Origin: Zygnema cylindricum
Taxonomy: Eukaryota > Streptophyta > Zygnematophyceae > Zygnematales > Zygnemataceae
NCBI GenBank assembly: GCA_037447655.1
Contig: JBBHKE010002816.1
Span: forward strand, 1-64,000
Reading direction: 5' to 3'
DNA: 64,000 nt
The translations under genes and the position numbers were made by a program. The notes under the pieces are model-generated. The model was not told where the DNA came from. It searched no databases and worked only from the letters and a program-made list of their open reading frames with translations. Of the stretch, positions 21,566 through 35,826 are shown one piece after another. Within the stretch, counting starts at the first letter, position 1. Each line of letters opens with the position of its first letter.

Positions 21566-24500
21566 AGGGAGGCCAAGGTTCCATTCAAACGTGAAACTCC
21601 TTTAGGGAAACGTCCACCCAAAAAGTTGCGACTCAAATCTCTGCCACGACAACTCATGGCCAAATGTCCCCGCCTCATTTCTTTTTTTACAAAAGAAAAA
21701 CCCAAATGATTCATTGCTACATTCAATATCCTTTTTTCTCGCTGCTCTTCCACTCTCCCTCTTTTATACTGTTCCACTTTCCCTCGTTCTTCTCTCTTTC
21801 TCCCTCCCTGTCTCCCTCTCCCATTCCTGTCTGTTGCTCCTTTTTTGCCTCCTTTCTCAAATTGTGGACTACACTCATGCTCTCTGAATTTTCCAGGCAT
21901 GTCACTGCCCGTCAAAAACTAGATCCATGCTTTTTACTGATTCGAGTTAAAATGAAAAAAATCAGAACATGTCTAAGAAAACAATACCGGTGTCAAAACA
22001 TCCAATAAACTACTAAAAGAACAGTTGTAGCATATTTAGCTTGGTTTCGGTCACTGAAAGATTCCATAATTCAGGAGGAATAATGCTGCGGAGTCTGTTG
22101 TCTTGAAGTTGGCTGCAAAAAAATCAAGATATATTCCAATATTAACAGCCTCTGAAATGAAATCAAATGCAGAGTCTAGTGGCGACTTTTGCCATATTGC
22201 TTCGACACTTTATTGCAGGACGGAATACGAATCGGAATCATCATCATGAGATGCTCACTATAAATACCTTGGATTCCCGATAAATCTCACCCGAACTGGA
22301 AAGTGCGATTTGCACAGAGTTAAAGAAGTGATGTAGAGTCTAATGCAATTTAATAGTTGCAAATTGGTTACATTTTCTGAGTGCGGCTGGGTTAAAACTT
22401 TTGCCGCGGCACTATATTTGTGTGAACACGAAACAGTTTAGTACAGCCATTAGTGCCCTTCAAATTAAATCAAAGAAGAAAAAGAAAGATAGGAGCGGAT
22501 GCGCCATGGAATGGCCGTTACACTGGCAATTTTTTGTATTTTTTACATAAGTTTTTCCATGGAAAACGAAGTCTCGATGGTGATTCATCCAACCCAATGA
22601 AGTGAAGATATCCTATGATTGCGATGAAAGGTTTTGAGAAGGTGTATGTTTAGCATTTTCGAAACGAATAAACTTTAGTAAACTATCCCGTTTTTCTGGC
22701 GAAAATGTGAAACATGATTGGAGTCAAAACAGAACAAAGCTACATAGAAGTAGTTTCAAAAATATCTGAATAGCATTGTTCCAATTGCAATTTAACTTTT
22801 TCAGTTCTGGGAGTTTAACGCGCACACTGCATTATACCTTATCTTGTGTTATGTGTATAAACTTCGTTTAGTATTGGGTTCGCACGTTTGTTTTATGGTT
22901 ATAGTGCGTAGGTATGTCTCTAAAAGTCATCTCTACTTCAACAAAGTAAAATTAAAAAGGGTTCACACTAAAAACATAACGCGCACAGTAATTATATGAA
23001 TTCGCACTACTAAAAAGTGCAATGACTACAAGAAGTTCCTCAACCAAACCATAATACAACATTAGTTTACAAAATGAGATTTTAAAGTTAATAAAAACAC
23101 ATAAATAGATGTACCTAAAATTACACCGTAAATCGTTTTTAACGTTAATAACACTAGTTCAAAGTCAGTTTTTTTCGGCCGTTCAACGAGAAAATAGCGT
23201 TAACAATACAAATTAAGTAAGCGGTCCAAAGTTGTCCAGGTCGCTCATACCTACTTCAGAATTGATAACACTAAACACTAAACAAATCCCACACTATATT
23301 TTTCCACAATGATAGTGATTCACGTTTTACCCCGAATCTCTTCCCTCAGGTGCAAGGTCGGGGGCGCGTAAGCAAAACGATCTACCGCAGACTCCAGTTA
23401 GGGCATGTTCCCATGTGTTAAAGTATTGGATTTTTCCTGCGTTTTCCTCAAAAACTTAGCCCGCAACGAGAAAATCTTCAGCCGTATAATAAAATTGTAA
23501 AAACCATAGTACAATATTGCGTCATTTTGAAACTTTAAATGCTTGCTGTCTTTCTCCTTTCGACCCACTGCCACGTCATTCCAGCTCATCTTCAAACTTC
23601 ACCTGAAATCACCTCGTGAGGCGATTTCAGTTGAGGTAACAAGTTATGAACAAATAGGAAAACGTTCTCGCACGCGTTACACGTTTTTGAAAACATTTAT
23701 GCAGTACACAGAGTACCAATAAAAAAAAACATTGTCCATTTCCAACCTGTACGTACTTTTTTCCGTGCAAAAGTCTCGAGCAACGGATGCTATTTTGCAA
23801 AAGCGAAGTCCGTGAAAGCGCCTCTCTCCCTCTACCTCTCACACTATCGTTTCTATCTCGCAATTTTTGGAATAAAACACGACTATAATGGTAGAAAATG
23901 AAAGAGCTCTAAAAAATATTTCTTTTTACTATCTTTGGGCGTAGTTTGATGTAAGGTAGAGTGAAAAAAAACAAAAAATCAAAATCGGGAAACAATGGCG
24001 TAAACTCCTAAAATTAGTGACGCCGATCCTGTCACAAGTGAGCACGACGTTAAAATGTCAGAAAACCTTAGAAATCTACATTGTCACAAAAAATTAGACA
24101 CCGTCGCTATATTGTAAATGTCACCAATTGTCTCGAGTTTTGTAGTCGTCTACAACCGTCACGAATGATATCCCCGTCTATAAGCGTCAAAGTTTAAAGT
24201 AACGATTTCGTTTTCGAACATCGGAACACCGTGAAAAGTACTACAAAAAATCTTCACTCAAAATCAATGTAACAAGACTAAGCTTCCGTTACATGGGAAC
24301 GAACCCTTACTACGCTAAAAAACAATGGCCAAGTACACTAAGGGTACGACCCCATGTAATTGTAACTTACCGATCGTACTTAGTATTCTAGCAAAGATTC
24401 TCTGTATACAATTTTCAAGTGTCCTTAGCGTGTAACAACAAAATTGTTACTTACGGTTGTGACGATTGTACACGTCGACAATGCTCGTGACGAATGTCAA

Positions 24501-27500
24501 CGCCTACAATTTGTTTTGACGCACCTTATTTTTTAAAACTTTTTGGAACGTCGCAAGACACATCGTACTTTTGAGACATTTTGGTAGGTCGCATGTCTTT
24601 GAGTGACATCGTAGACGTACAACCTTCTAGCCATTGCTGAACAAGATGCTTTTGCGTTTGCCTCTCCTGTCTCGTGGCCATGAATGGACATAGAATTCCT
24701 AAGCCCTTTGCAATTTTTTTTTTATTTTTTTGGCAAGTTTATTGAATTCTTCCCAGCCTGACTTTTTCTGCGCACATGCGGGCTTGTTTCGCGCACATGC
24801 GGTCGCCCTCAGTGTCTATCTCTAGTGCCGCAAAGCAGTGAAGTTTGGAGTGAAGGAGAAGCAAGGTGAGCAAGGTGAGAGAGGCGCGAGCAGCAGTGGC
24901 GCCTTTGCAAAATTTTCTCTCGTTTCGTGAAATGGCATTGCAACCTCGAGAGCCCTAGAAAAAAAAATCCGTACAAGATGCAAGCGGAGAAAAAAAAACA
25001 ACCTTGTAATTTTCCTCGTCGTCAAAAACTTTTGACAACTTTTGACACGTGTGAGTGTGATTTTCTATTTCTGAAGCGGTTTTACTTTATTTAAAACGCA
25101 TCGCCAATGTGTTTTAAGATAAGCTTGTAGATGACGTGACAATGGTTCGCATAAACACAAGACGACAACTTGTTGTACATCTTAAGTTCGAAAGTGACGC
25201 AAATTTTACTGTACAATTTTGCGATGCGATTTCTTCGTGTGTTTGTACCTTTAGCAGTACGCCACTAAGTTTTTGAGGAAAACGAAAGAAAAAAACCCAT
25301 ATTTTGCCACATGGGGCCGTACCCTAAACCTGCCGCAATTTAGCAAAATTCGGAGATTTGGTTACCATACCTTACGGTCCAATCAAAGTTGTGGAACACT
25401 CCACATTGGTACTTATCAAAATTGCTAATATGCAAGTTCTGCATTTGTGTCAACGTAATCATGAGCACAAATACATTAGATAATGAGAGGTCGCGAACAA
25501 CATTGCATCACATTGCTCTGATAACATTAGATTTTTTTTCTTAGATTTTGATCCTACTAATTTAGTATTTTCTAACGGTAAACCTCAAGATTTTCAATCC
25601 TTTATCCTTAGTATGGCTACACTCTAATTAGCCGGTAGCAAGTTCTTGACTTCAAGCTAAAAAACATATTTTGCGCTTCCAACACTTTGATACATTTTTT
25701 TTTTCCATGACACCCAACTTCTATGATTTTTTTAGGTTTAGAAACAAGAAGGAAATTTTTTTGCCTCTAAAACAATTAAAATAATTTGTTGGATGAAAGG
25801 AAAAAATTTAGCAACGCAGACAAAATCTCGAAATGTTTGTGCGTTATATGTGTTTGCCATAGGCTACTTAATATCTACCTATTCAAGACTCAAACAAAAC
25901 CTTACATGTCGGACAAAGACTCGAGGTACCCAATTTCACTGGGAATTGGACCGGTGAAGTTATTTGAATGCAACCATCTGCAAGAAGAGCAAGCAATTAC
26001 TAAAACATAAAGATTTTTGTGTTAAAAAATTAGTCTGCCTGAAACGCTAAAAAAAGACAACAAAGCTCTTTTGAGAAAATGTTGACATTAAATAGCGTCG
26101 ACACTTTGAAAACTTTCTGCTTTAAGTAATTTCTGATCATAAAGATAATTTATTTTCCACTACCTCCTTATGTTCCCGAAGAACTTCAGTTGTAAATCCT
26201 CCAGTAAAGCTACTCTATACTGCACATGTATCACATTGACCTGAAGAGACTTGATCCCTCTAAATAAGCCATAGTTGCCAGAAAGTTCTGGCATGAATAA
26301 CTTACAGAACGGCAACGCTTGTAACAAGACTGTTTGTAATGTTGCCGACAAGCAAATTGTTATTCAGCCTCCTGCATTACTCTCTTAGGTGTACCAGAGT
26401 TAGGAATGACTTCAAATCTCTGTGGACACTGACCTTTAGAGAAGGCAAACTTGTAAAATAACATGTCATACTAAGAGATGATACAGATGGTTGTTATAGA
26501 TATAGCGCCTGCGTTAATAAAATAGAGCATGTCTTATAAATAACAGGTGTACTTCAAAACGAGATGAATCCATAACATCCCTGAACTACTAACACTACAG
26601 TAACAACGGACCAAAGCCAACAACTTACAACTCAGTGATTGCAGTGTTCTTCAAACTAGCAGGTAAGGTTCCAGTTAGATAGTTAAAAGATAAGTCCCTG
26701 ATTTTCCAAAAAACAAAATTCACATAAATGTGAGTCCCATTCTAAAACTGAAATTCCTTTCCATAATGGCAAAAATAAGCCCACTTCTGACTCTACCTGT
26801 AGATGGTACACAGACTTTGAGACCTTCAAAGGACAGCTTTCAACAGCAAACATAGAAAAATACTTGTGAGAATTCTGATGAAAAATAAATAACCGCAACA
26901 AACGCATCAGGAACCAGGAACCAGGAACCAAGCAACCAGGAAACAAGAACCATATCCCCAAGGATTTAAAACATTGGCTGAATAAAGATGAATGAAACTG
27001 GTCTGGTATCTTTCGTGTATTTAGATATGTAGAATACATAGAAACATTGAACCCATCAACATGGAATTTTGATTTTTAAAACAATTTGAAGTGCAATGTG
27101 ACAACTTGCAGATAAAAAAAAGCCAACTGCTATGAGAAAGTCTGCAAAACCAAAAAAAAAGCTAAATCTTGAGTGAATTTTGACCCAAGTGAAGCTATAA
27201 CGCAACTTATAAGGCGTCACGGTTATAAATCAGATTCCAAACAAATTACTTCACTTGTGTGACATACAACAGCACTAACTTGGGACGCCAGAAAATAAGT
27301 TACTTGTGGATATCAAATCCTTGGGACACTCAGCTCGTGATCGATTTAGTAAACGTTATAAGTGGAATTCAGTGTTACAAAAAAACACACAATTTTAATC
27401 TTAGGTACTAAACACAATGAGATTCTGAATTCTCAACCCATTCTGGTTAGGGGATACTCGAGATAGCTATATGCAACTCAAAACTCAAATTCGCTAGTTT

Positions 27501-30500
27501 TTTTTGTATTCTTGCAAAAAATTGAACTTACAATGTACCCAGATTTGCAAGACTTCCAATATCGCTAGGAATTTCTCCAGTCAATGAATTACCATGCAGA
27601 TCTCTGGAGTGAAAAAACAAAGCAACGCAACCAAATTCTGTCAAATTTCATTGATACAAACTGCATAAACAACCCACCATCGACGTTGAGTTAAGGTGAA
27701 ACAAATTTACACGGAAAACGTTCCTGGTCACAATCATAACAAAACGCCATTGCATACAAAATCAAATGATTAGTGTTGTACACCATACAAGCCCTAGGAG
27801 ACCAGAACATGACAAATAATTGAAGGTCTAAAACGATTACAAAAACACTTCATGGTTAATTTCACTCGAGAAAACTTCTGGAAAAATGTCAGCAGCTTTT
27901 ATACATAGGTTGGGAATTTTGCTTTTGATCTCTAAGTGGACAATCATCATTCTGAAAAGACAGTTCCAAACAAGAGGTGATAAATATTATAAACGCGACA
28001 AGAAGGAAACAATTCCAATGGACATAAATAAAACCTTCGTGACATGATGTTCAGAAGTATAGACACTTTGACCAGAACTTTGAAAATAGAAATTGCTCAC
28101 AACTCCAACAAGATGCCCTTCTCCAATAAAATGTACTCATACAAAATAAGATTACTAAGAACTCCTACAGAAAAGGAAAAAAAATACGAATTCCAACAGC
28201 CGAGCTTAAAAGTAGACAAAGAACCAAACACTTTACACAATTATTACCACCCCTTGGTATCTGTTGCAAAAAAACAGGCTGGTATGACGTTTTCTCGGTA
28301 AAACTTGACCAAAAAGCTTCAACGGTACAACTATGAAAATTAGATTAATCTGCCTACACTGCAATTGCTGACAAACTTTGTTTGCAGTCAGTTCACGTCA
28401 CATACATTGATATTCCACGACTAAGCAAACACTAGTTCGTCTCAAGTTGTCTTATGTAAATTTCAATGTTGAAACCAAACAGCAAAATATTTATTTTCTA
28501 CAAAAAATAAAACCTTATGCCCCACTAAATTCTTATAAACCCCGTTCATTAAGAAAATGACACTAATGAGCTAGATAGTAAAGCCACACCTCTCCTCAAA
28601 TCAACATAACTAAAGAAACTTACAGATAACTTAAATTCCTCATGTTCGTAATCTCACGAGGCAATGATCCTTCTAGCCCACATTGAGCACAACTACTGTT
28701 TTTGTCGCAGTCCGCAAAATCATCCAAAACAAAAAATTGCTAATGAGTATTAAGTCAATAACACAACAATCTTTTTGAGTTACCAACACAATAAATTTTT
28801 TTGATTATTAACGCAAGAATCGTTTTACGTTATTAACCCAACAATCTTGGTACAACGAAATGAAAAAATTATAGCACAAAGGTGACAGGTTTGAATGACG
28901 AAAATTTGTAAAGTACTGGTACAGCTCACAAAAATCAAAACCGGTTGGTAATGTTGAGTGTCTCATGGAAAAACCAGGTTTGATCTTCTTACAATTAAGA
29001 TAGAAGACAACTGAAACAAGTTCTTTGAATTGGAGAATGGAGTCAAACCATTTTTGCAAACATTGGGAAGTGACACACTATCCTGGGCATTTGGTTTCTA
29101 AACAGCATCTTTTCAAATACAATTCACAATAATTTTTTCATTCAAAGTGGACTTTTACATAATGTTGCAGATGACTGCCATTTAATAAGCATACATGACA
29201 AAAAATGTTGATTGCACTACACCTCCAAATGTAACCACCATACCGTATGCTCAATTACGTTTCGTACATTCAATGACGAAATATGAAGCACCACAGTAGA
29301 AGTCAGACAATTACTAAGTATCATAACTTGGATATTTTTTTCTTACTGGTCACAACACAACACTCCCACAGTGCTTAATTTTATGTTATTATTTGAAGGT
29401 AGTTTTTCAGTCGTTGGGTCAAGTACACACTATCATCCATACGGGGAATTGGGTGGTTCAGAATGAACCTACAAGGTGTGTAAATTTTTAAGATTGGCCA
29501 AAGATACAGGTAGATTTCCGCCAATTAAGTTGGAATCCAAATCCCTGAAGAAAAATAAAGGATATTACTTAATCAATACTGTTTGAATATACCTTCTGGA
29601 TATGCTTCATTACGCTTCATCGATGGCTTCTAGTATTTAGAAGCTAATTCCAAGCAATAGAGTGCCAAAGCAGCAAGATTAACACAGAAAAATGAAAGAG
29701 AAGCCATAGAACAAAGAGTTTCAGCAACACCTGCCATGGTTTATATCATGACCTTTACGAATTTTAGTACTAAATCGCAGGGAAATATTGGATTTACAAG
29801 TAACAAATTGATACCTGCACAAATTGTAATGATTTTTTGGCCTTATAAGCTAAGACGCACAAGATTTTGGGATTAAAAAAAGTAAATAGTAAAGAGTTGC
29901 TATAACGAAACAGTGCTTCACCAGAAGAGCCAGAACCTCACAGATAAGTTAAATTTGTGAATTTGGCCAAATAGTCAAGAATGCCGACAGCAACGTTGTC
30001 TACTGTTCCATCGAAGAAATTGTTATTTGCATCCCTGTACCATGGGAGACTTTTTTGTGAGATATACTTCACTGTTTATTATCAAATCAAATCATGTCCA
30101 AGAAAATCCGCATAGACTTCGTATTCAGCCTGCAAGACAACCGTGTAATACACATTATGTAAACCAATGCACTTTCTAAAACTAAATATGCAATTGTTTG
30201 TTCTTAACTAGGAGGATCTCAATTAGACTGTCATGACTTAAAAATCTTTTGTGAGAAAAACCTGAAATAAGAACAATGCATTAGAAAGGTCATTGGTAAA
30301 AAGTAGAGAAATTTTGCATAAGCCCTGAAAAGAACACACGATCAAGCGCTGCAGGCAAGACTTTAGTTCGTGCTTTATATTTTACTGCATTCCTTTCAAC
30401 ATACTCGACCACCAGATACAATTTTGCCCTGCACACTATCCCTGTCCTTGCTGGATCTCCATGTTTTTCATCTACTTCAGATTTTTCCCATAAATATCCA

Positions 30501-33500
30501 ACCTTCCAAAACAAATACAATATGGGTTTCGCTAAAAATCATTGAAGTATCCTCAGCTGAGAACATTGAATGAATGCAAAAACATAGGTTGCGTGTAATA
30601 ACAATGACAAAAGAGTATATTATGCACTCCTAAAAAAAAAAATCACAAAGAATATATAGCCATCAGGACTTACAAGTATTCGAGGCTTTGTAATCTCGAA
30701 AGGTCAGGTAATACTCCAGTCAAGCCATTCATTTGAATCTCCCTAATTAAATGGAAAGGAAAAGAAAAAACATCGCTTAACTGTCGACATGGATAATCCA
30801 AAAATGAATCTTATAAAAGAATACAAGACTTCGCCCACCAAATCAAAGACCATAAGCGATATAATACATACAGATCTTACATCATAAAAGCAATGAACAT
30901 ATCGCTTACATGTCATATTGCTTTTAGTCGCAATAAAATCACAATGTCCACTGGTAATATGTTTGCTTTATATTTAAAATAGCTTATTCAAATAAGAGCA
31001 TGAAGACTTAGAAACACTCACAAATGTACTAGTTGTGTCAAATTTCCAATACTCTTTGGAATAGCACCTTCCAAAACTTGATCGGCAAGAATGCTTCAAC
31101 CCACCACAAGGAATAACAGCACCAATGAGGAAGAATACAAGGATTTGAAGAAAAACAAACGAACAAGATGCAACAATTGACGTAAACCATTAACATTAGA
31201 ATTTCGTACCGCAGGGTAACTTTCAAGCTTTTCAAGGTTTTCAATATGAAAAGACGATTTCAATTAAAAAATGGTAAGATTTTTGAAAGACAAAATAAAT
31301 GCAATTCTGAAATAACGAAACAAAATCAAAAATTTCCGTATCATTGGATCCTTCAAATGGGGGTCCAAAGCAGACCACTTTTTTTTCTCTTGAGAAATGA
31401 CCATGCATGTAAAAAAAGGGCAAAAAAACCATTTTCGGATGATTATTGAAGGAACAAAATACAATGCCTGTTAATTCTGTTGCTTCCAAAAAGAGAAAAA
31501 CATTGAGAAAGCTTACCATTACCATGGTATTGGTTGCACAAAGAATCATGGTTGCCTATCTGACTGCTAAAGGTTTTCGATATAAAGAAAACAGATTTTT
31601 TATACGGAGTATCTAAAATTGTAGCAGCATAGAATAGACTCGAAAAACAAATTAACAAAATAAAAACACAATTCTATTACCTTAACACCACCCAAATGAG
31701 GTCCATTTTTAGACTCAATTTCCGCTTTGTCGTTTTCCACAAAGCTTTAACCTAACCTTGAATTTGCTCGCGCAGAAATTATTTTAACATTTCTTCCACA
31801 TTAAAACGGATATAAACCAATGTTGTAAATTAGTTCGTTTTAAAGGGAAGGTTGTGGAACAAGGTTTAAAGTACACATACAGAATCTTTAAATTCGTTAA
31901 GTTTCCAATAGTTGATGGAATCTGTCCATGAAGACTTCCAACTTTCAAAATCCTACAAAACGCAATTTCTCGAATGTTGTAACCGTCACACTAAATAATA
32001 ATTGTTTGATTACGAAATAGGAAAACATCCTTCTTATTTTGAAAGCATTGGTTACACTATAATATTGGTAAAGAGCATGAAAAGAGCAAAAGGTTACGAA
32101 TTGTTGTTGTGAGAGCAGCAAATAGTTTTACATCAAAATATAGACAAATGAAACCTATACCTTGAAACCAGATACATTGTAAAAGCTACATATTGTAAGA
32201 AAGGATCGATTCCGTTGATCTGATCCCATAAAAAGTAAATTATGAACAGAAACATAAACGTTGGGTGGATGTGCCATGGAAGCAAGTTTATCATATGTTT
32301 CAACTTTTGCTACAAACATTCCTTGGAAGAATGCAACGCACACATGAAAATCATGCATGTAATGGAATATTTGTACAGTGAAGTTCATTAAATTCAAAAA
32401 AAAATGAGCAAGCACATTTCAACAACAGAGACTCAAATTGAGGATAAAACAGAGAGGAAGAAACTTTTCGCAAAAAGAAACTCGTATTGAAGAGCAGGTT
32501 TATGACCTACAGTGTTTGCAAATTTTTGAGGTCAGCAATACTATCCGAAAGGATGCCATTGTATTGATTTTCAAACGCATCACCGAGTCTACCATTCGAG
32601 TCATAAGTAGCATTTGCAAGTGTAGTTCCATTTGGGTACGACACGTTTTGTGGTGTAACAATCCTGAAAAAACGTGTAAATCAACATCACATGATTAATC
32701 ACAAAGCAGAGATAGGAAAACATCACACTTAGAGCACAAGCTTTTATGTTATCGAAAGATGTTGCCATGATGAAGTAGAAAGCTACCTGCAGACGAGTAT
32801 AATAGATCAATCATACGTAATGCAGATTTGCTTCTGAAAGTCAACTCTAACGGAACAAAATTGTGGTAAATGAAAAATCCAAGTTCATACTTCATATTAA
32901 TTCCGTAGAGACATTAAGCCTGAATGACTCAAGAGCAAAACAAAGCTGACAAATCAAAAAACCTCAGGGATTACAGCATTCTGTTGCCAAACAGGGTTTC
33001 GTCAAGAAATCAGAAATTGAACTTCAAACAATACGCAATCAGCTATTTTTTTCCGAATAAAAAAGAACTACAAACTCGTCAAGAAATCAGAAATTGAACT
33101 TCAAACAATACGCAATCAGCTATTTTTTTCCGAATAAAAAAGAACTACAAACAGTCATTAGTTTCTATGCCTTTGATAGGGCATAGCCTCCGACTTTTCC
33201 AGCCAATGGCGAGAGTCTACACCGTAAAGTAATCATAACCGTCAGATTATAACAGAATCACAAACTTCTTAAGTCGGCTATGCAAACAAAACGAGATGGT
33301 TGTGACTACAATGATAAAATAGGATAGTTGCAGGAAGTAATCGACCTACTATTAGATAAGTTGCAAATAATATTCATTTTAAAGTATAACATACTTGGTT
33401 TAATTAATCTTTATCTTTAATCATAACGACACTTAAGCATTGCTACAGTGATAGCTTTGCTTAAATCTTCAATAGGTTTCCAAATGCTGCACAAGTACAG

Positions 33501-34076
33501 GGCAAAAAATTTCCATCTAGCCATTAACGACTTTCCTCTTTTTTTTAATTCACAATTATCTGCTGCCAGTTTCATGTCATAGCTGTTTCTAAAAAAGAAA
33601 TGAAATGTCACTTTTTGCACTTGTTAGAAGTGCACCAACCGAAACCCACCTACACAATTCTCTTTGACTAACCAATGGATAGATGAAGGTACAAATACCA
33701 AACTCTATAAAAGATTCAATAGAAATACACATACATGTTTTTGGTAAACGTGCATTCGCCATCCCTGCTTCAGCTGAAAACATAGAGCGTTTTAACAGAG
33801 GTAAACAAAGCTTACTTGTTAGTTTTTTATCAAAAGTGTCATGAATACATGAAATTTATCAGGTAAATAAGTTGTGAAACAGAATTCGATTGTGCACATA
33901 TATTTGGCAGCTTTAAGTAGCTAAAAAACTTACAATGAAATAACATTCCCCGACGCATCGCACTTTAAGCCTAGCCAGTTCGCACAGTCATTCGTCTTTT
34001 TCCAAGAAATAAATAAAGTAGGATCCAAAGGGTTAAGTTTTGAAAGAATGTTGATCAAAGCATTTACAAAGAACAG
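21566..34076 (-). CDS. LRR receptor ectodomain, at least 13 exons, 3' end missing
   Basis: Exons seen (minus strand, in gene order): ~34076-33934 (N-terminal cap, SWKKTNDCANWLGLKC), 32663-32511, 31952-31881, 31093-31022, 30742-30674, 30034-29942, 29544-29473, 28695-28624, 27603-27532, 26697-26629, 25977-25906, 22112-22041, 21640-21566. Most are 72 nt (range 69-93 plus two longer) and each codes one leucine-rich repeat (for example DLHGNSLTGEIPSDIGSLANL). Introns are phase 2 with GT-AG ends, except the 22041 donor, which would be GC. This matches plant LRR receptor kinases or receptor-like proteins, which sense ligands at the cell surface. Some repeats are odd (26.2 kb is degenerate and left out). 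No membrane segment or kinase exon was found down to 21.5 kb, where retroelement sequence begins. It is either truncated or a pseudogene. Confidence 0.72.
23400..24307. mobile_element. MITE-like element V in an LRR-gene intron
   Basis: Imperfect inverted ends (AGGGCATGTTCCCATGT on the left, and the reverse complement of its counterpart AGGGTTCGTTCCCATGT on the right) enclose about 0.9 kb of non-coding DNA. A related sequence (gtcaccaattgtc, tagtcgtctacaaccgtcac) recurs at 45.7-47.4 kb. The target duplication was not resolved. Confidence 0.5.
24341..25325. mobile_element. MITE-like element W in an LRR-gene intron
   Basis: Inverted ends AGGGTACGACCCCATGT and (right end, reversed) AGGGTACGGCCCCATGT bound about 985 bp without coding sequence. 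It sits 33 bp from element V. The duplicated target could not be fixed. Confidence 0.55.
26908..26955. repeat. Short minisatellite (CAGGAAC-like)
   Basis: Several tandem 7-8-bp units (caggaac / aaccagg) lie in an LRR-gene intron. Confidence 0.7.
33000..33153. repeat. Perfect 77-bp tandem duplication in LRR-gene intron
   Basis: The 77-bp unit beginning cgtcaagaaatcag occurs twice with no mismatch seen, between the first two LRR exons. The identity points to a recent event or an assembly artefact. Confidence 0.93.
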
Positions 34077-35174
34077 CTCAAAAGAGCATTATTAAATTAG
34101 ACAAGAAAATCGCCTTTTAGGTAGCATAACACAATATCTACAACCTACCAGAAAATATATCTTATTTATCTTTAAACGCACTTACATGACATTGAGTGAT
34201 AACATCCGCTGTTTTAATAAAATATTGGACAACTACGATAAGATGCAGCCGACAGAGTGTTTAAACAATGGGAAATAGAAATAGCAACAAATGAAATGTA
34301 TAACTGACAAAATGGTGTGGTTCGTGTTTAACAACAGCTAAAACAATGTGCACAACTTGTCATATACATGAACAGTATCCTGTTCAAACTGTAGAACAGG
34401 TTTACTTTGCTTTGATCAAAAATCTTGCTGGACAACCAAGTGAACAAATTCATCAAACAGTCCATGTAGCTTCACATCTCCATGTATAAACATTTATCAC
34501 TAACTCTACTAGATATGGTGGGTATTGCACCAACGAATTTAGTTCATGATCTTACTTCATGAAAACTGATCCGATAAAAAGTTTAGTTCAAGTACCAGTC
34601 GTCATTCAAAAACTATATATTTATAATAGATAAATAATAAATTCATCGATCAGAAGTAAAAAGCGAATAGAAACACTTTATTGATCAGGCACAGCATTAA
34701 GGAGTGTAAATGCATTATTCATCAAAAGAATATTGTCAATTCAAAAAATGACGACTTTATCAAAACTGGCACTCTTAGACATTGCACATTGGAGGATGTT
34801 GGAGATTGGACATTGGGCGTTGGATGTTGGACAGAAGAGACTTAATTACGCACAACTACTATTGGAAACTAGACATTGTATGGAGACATCGAAAGGTGGA
34901 CATTAACGGACATACTAACTCAAATTCTCATGATGGTGATGATTAATGATGGTTGACATTAAGAAAATTGCATCTGGCCTTGATCAGTTGTCAAGGTGAT
35001 AGTGGTAAATGGACATTGAAATGTGAAAATGAACATAGCCAAGTTGTACAGGCACCAGATATTCAGCAGTAGAATGAAAAATTTGAAGATTCAGCATTCT
35101 TAACACCTTAAATTTCTGATTAAGAATATTGAAGCAAGAAGCGGCCACATTTTCCAGACATTGCTTTCTGTTAC

Positions 35175-35300
35175 CCTTCATACCTGCTTGGGCTGATTCC
35201 ACTTTGACAGCCTCTGCCCCTTCAATCAGTGTTATAAAGGAAATAAACGACAAGGTAAAATAATACGCCCACAATGCTGGACAGCAGGGACCCCACCTGA
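35175..35300 (-). other. Candidate signal-peptide exon upstream of the LRR gene
   Basis: The minus strand has a hydrophobic stretch (ALWAYYFTLSFISFITLI) followed by EGAEAVKVESAQAG and a GT donor. This has the form of a secretory signal and start of a mature receptor. A similar piece (GIIFKVDSAEA plus GT) is at about 36060-36095, and another (PIIKDKVDADQE) at about 50670-50700. Which, if any, is used by the LRR gene cannot be decided. Confidence 0.3.
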
Positions 35301-35319
35301 AAATGCGCAAAAAAAGGCA

Positions 35320-35460
35320 ATGTGTGACAATATGTGACATTATCCAACAATGTGTTCCATTGTATATGGCGATATGTGACACCCCGACGCACGCTTGATA
35401 ATGTGTGACAATGAGTGACAATGTGTGTCAATTTTTGACAATATGTGACAATGTCAGAAA
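35320..35460. repeat. TGTGACAAT minisatellite
   Basis: Degenerate tandem copies of a 10-bp-like unit (tgtgacaata / gtgacaatgt) occur here. They generate the His/Thr-rich minus-strand frame, which I do not treat as coding. Confidence 0.8.
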
Positions 35461-35740
35461 AAATCTCATTTTATGAAAATGTCAGAAAAACGTTGCTAAG
35501 GAAAACCTAGAGAAAATCCTAAAACTATCATCATTACGGAGCCTTAAGCAGATTGATGCCTGCAATTCCCAACACTGCTGGAAACAGAAAAACCATCTTG
35601 CCAGCAATGCCAGCTACAACACCTGCTGGTGTATCAAATAAAAAAGCATTTCAATGCGATTTTGACCGTTATAGCAAGTAAATAATCCCTAAATTACCGG
35701 GTGAAAAGATTAAAAAAAAAAAAAAGCTCATCGACATATA

Positions 35741-35826
35741 TATAGAGAGGGAGAGAGAGAGAGATAAAGAGAGGGAGAGAGAGAGAGAAAGAGAGGGAGA
35801 GAGAAATAGATGAAGAGAGAGATGAG
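35741..35826. repeat. GA-rich microsatellite
   Basis: Interrupted GAGA/GGGA repeats. Confidence 0.9.

Noticed and set aside
26160-26351. Possible extra LRR exon(s)
   Set aside because: Weak LRR-like spacing only; splice sites and phase do not fit the neighbours well.
30290-30520. 76-codon minus-strand frame in an LRR-gene intron
   Set aside because: No LRR pattern, no clear splice sites in the right phase, no family recognised.
34984-35431. 145-codon frame as a complete gene
   Set aside because: Its first part is the TGTGACAAT minisatellite; only the signal-like middle may be real.
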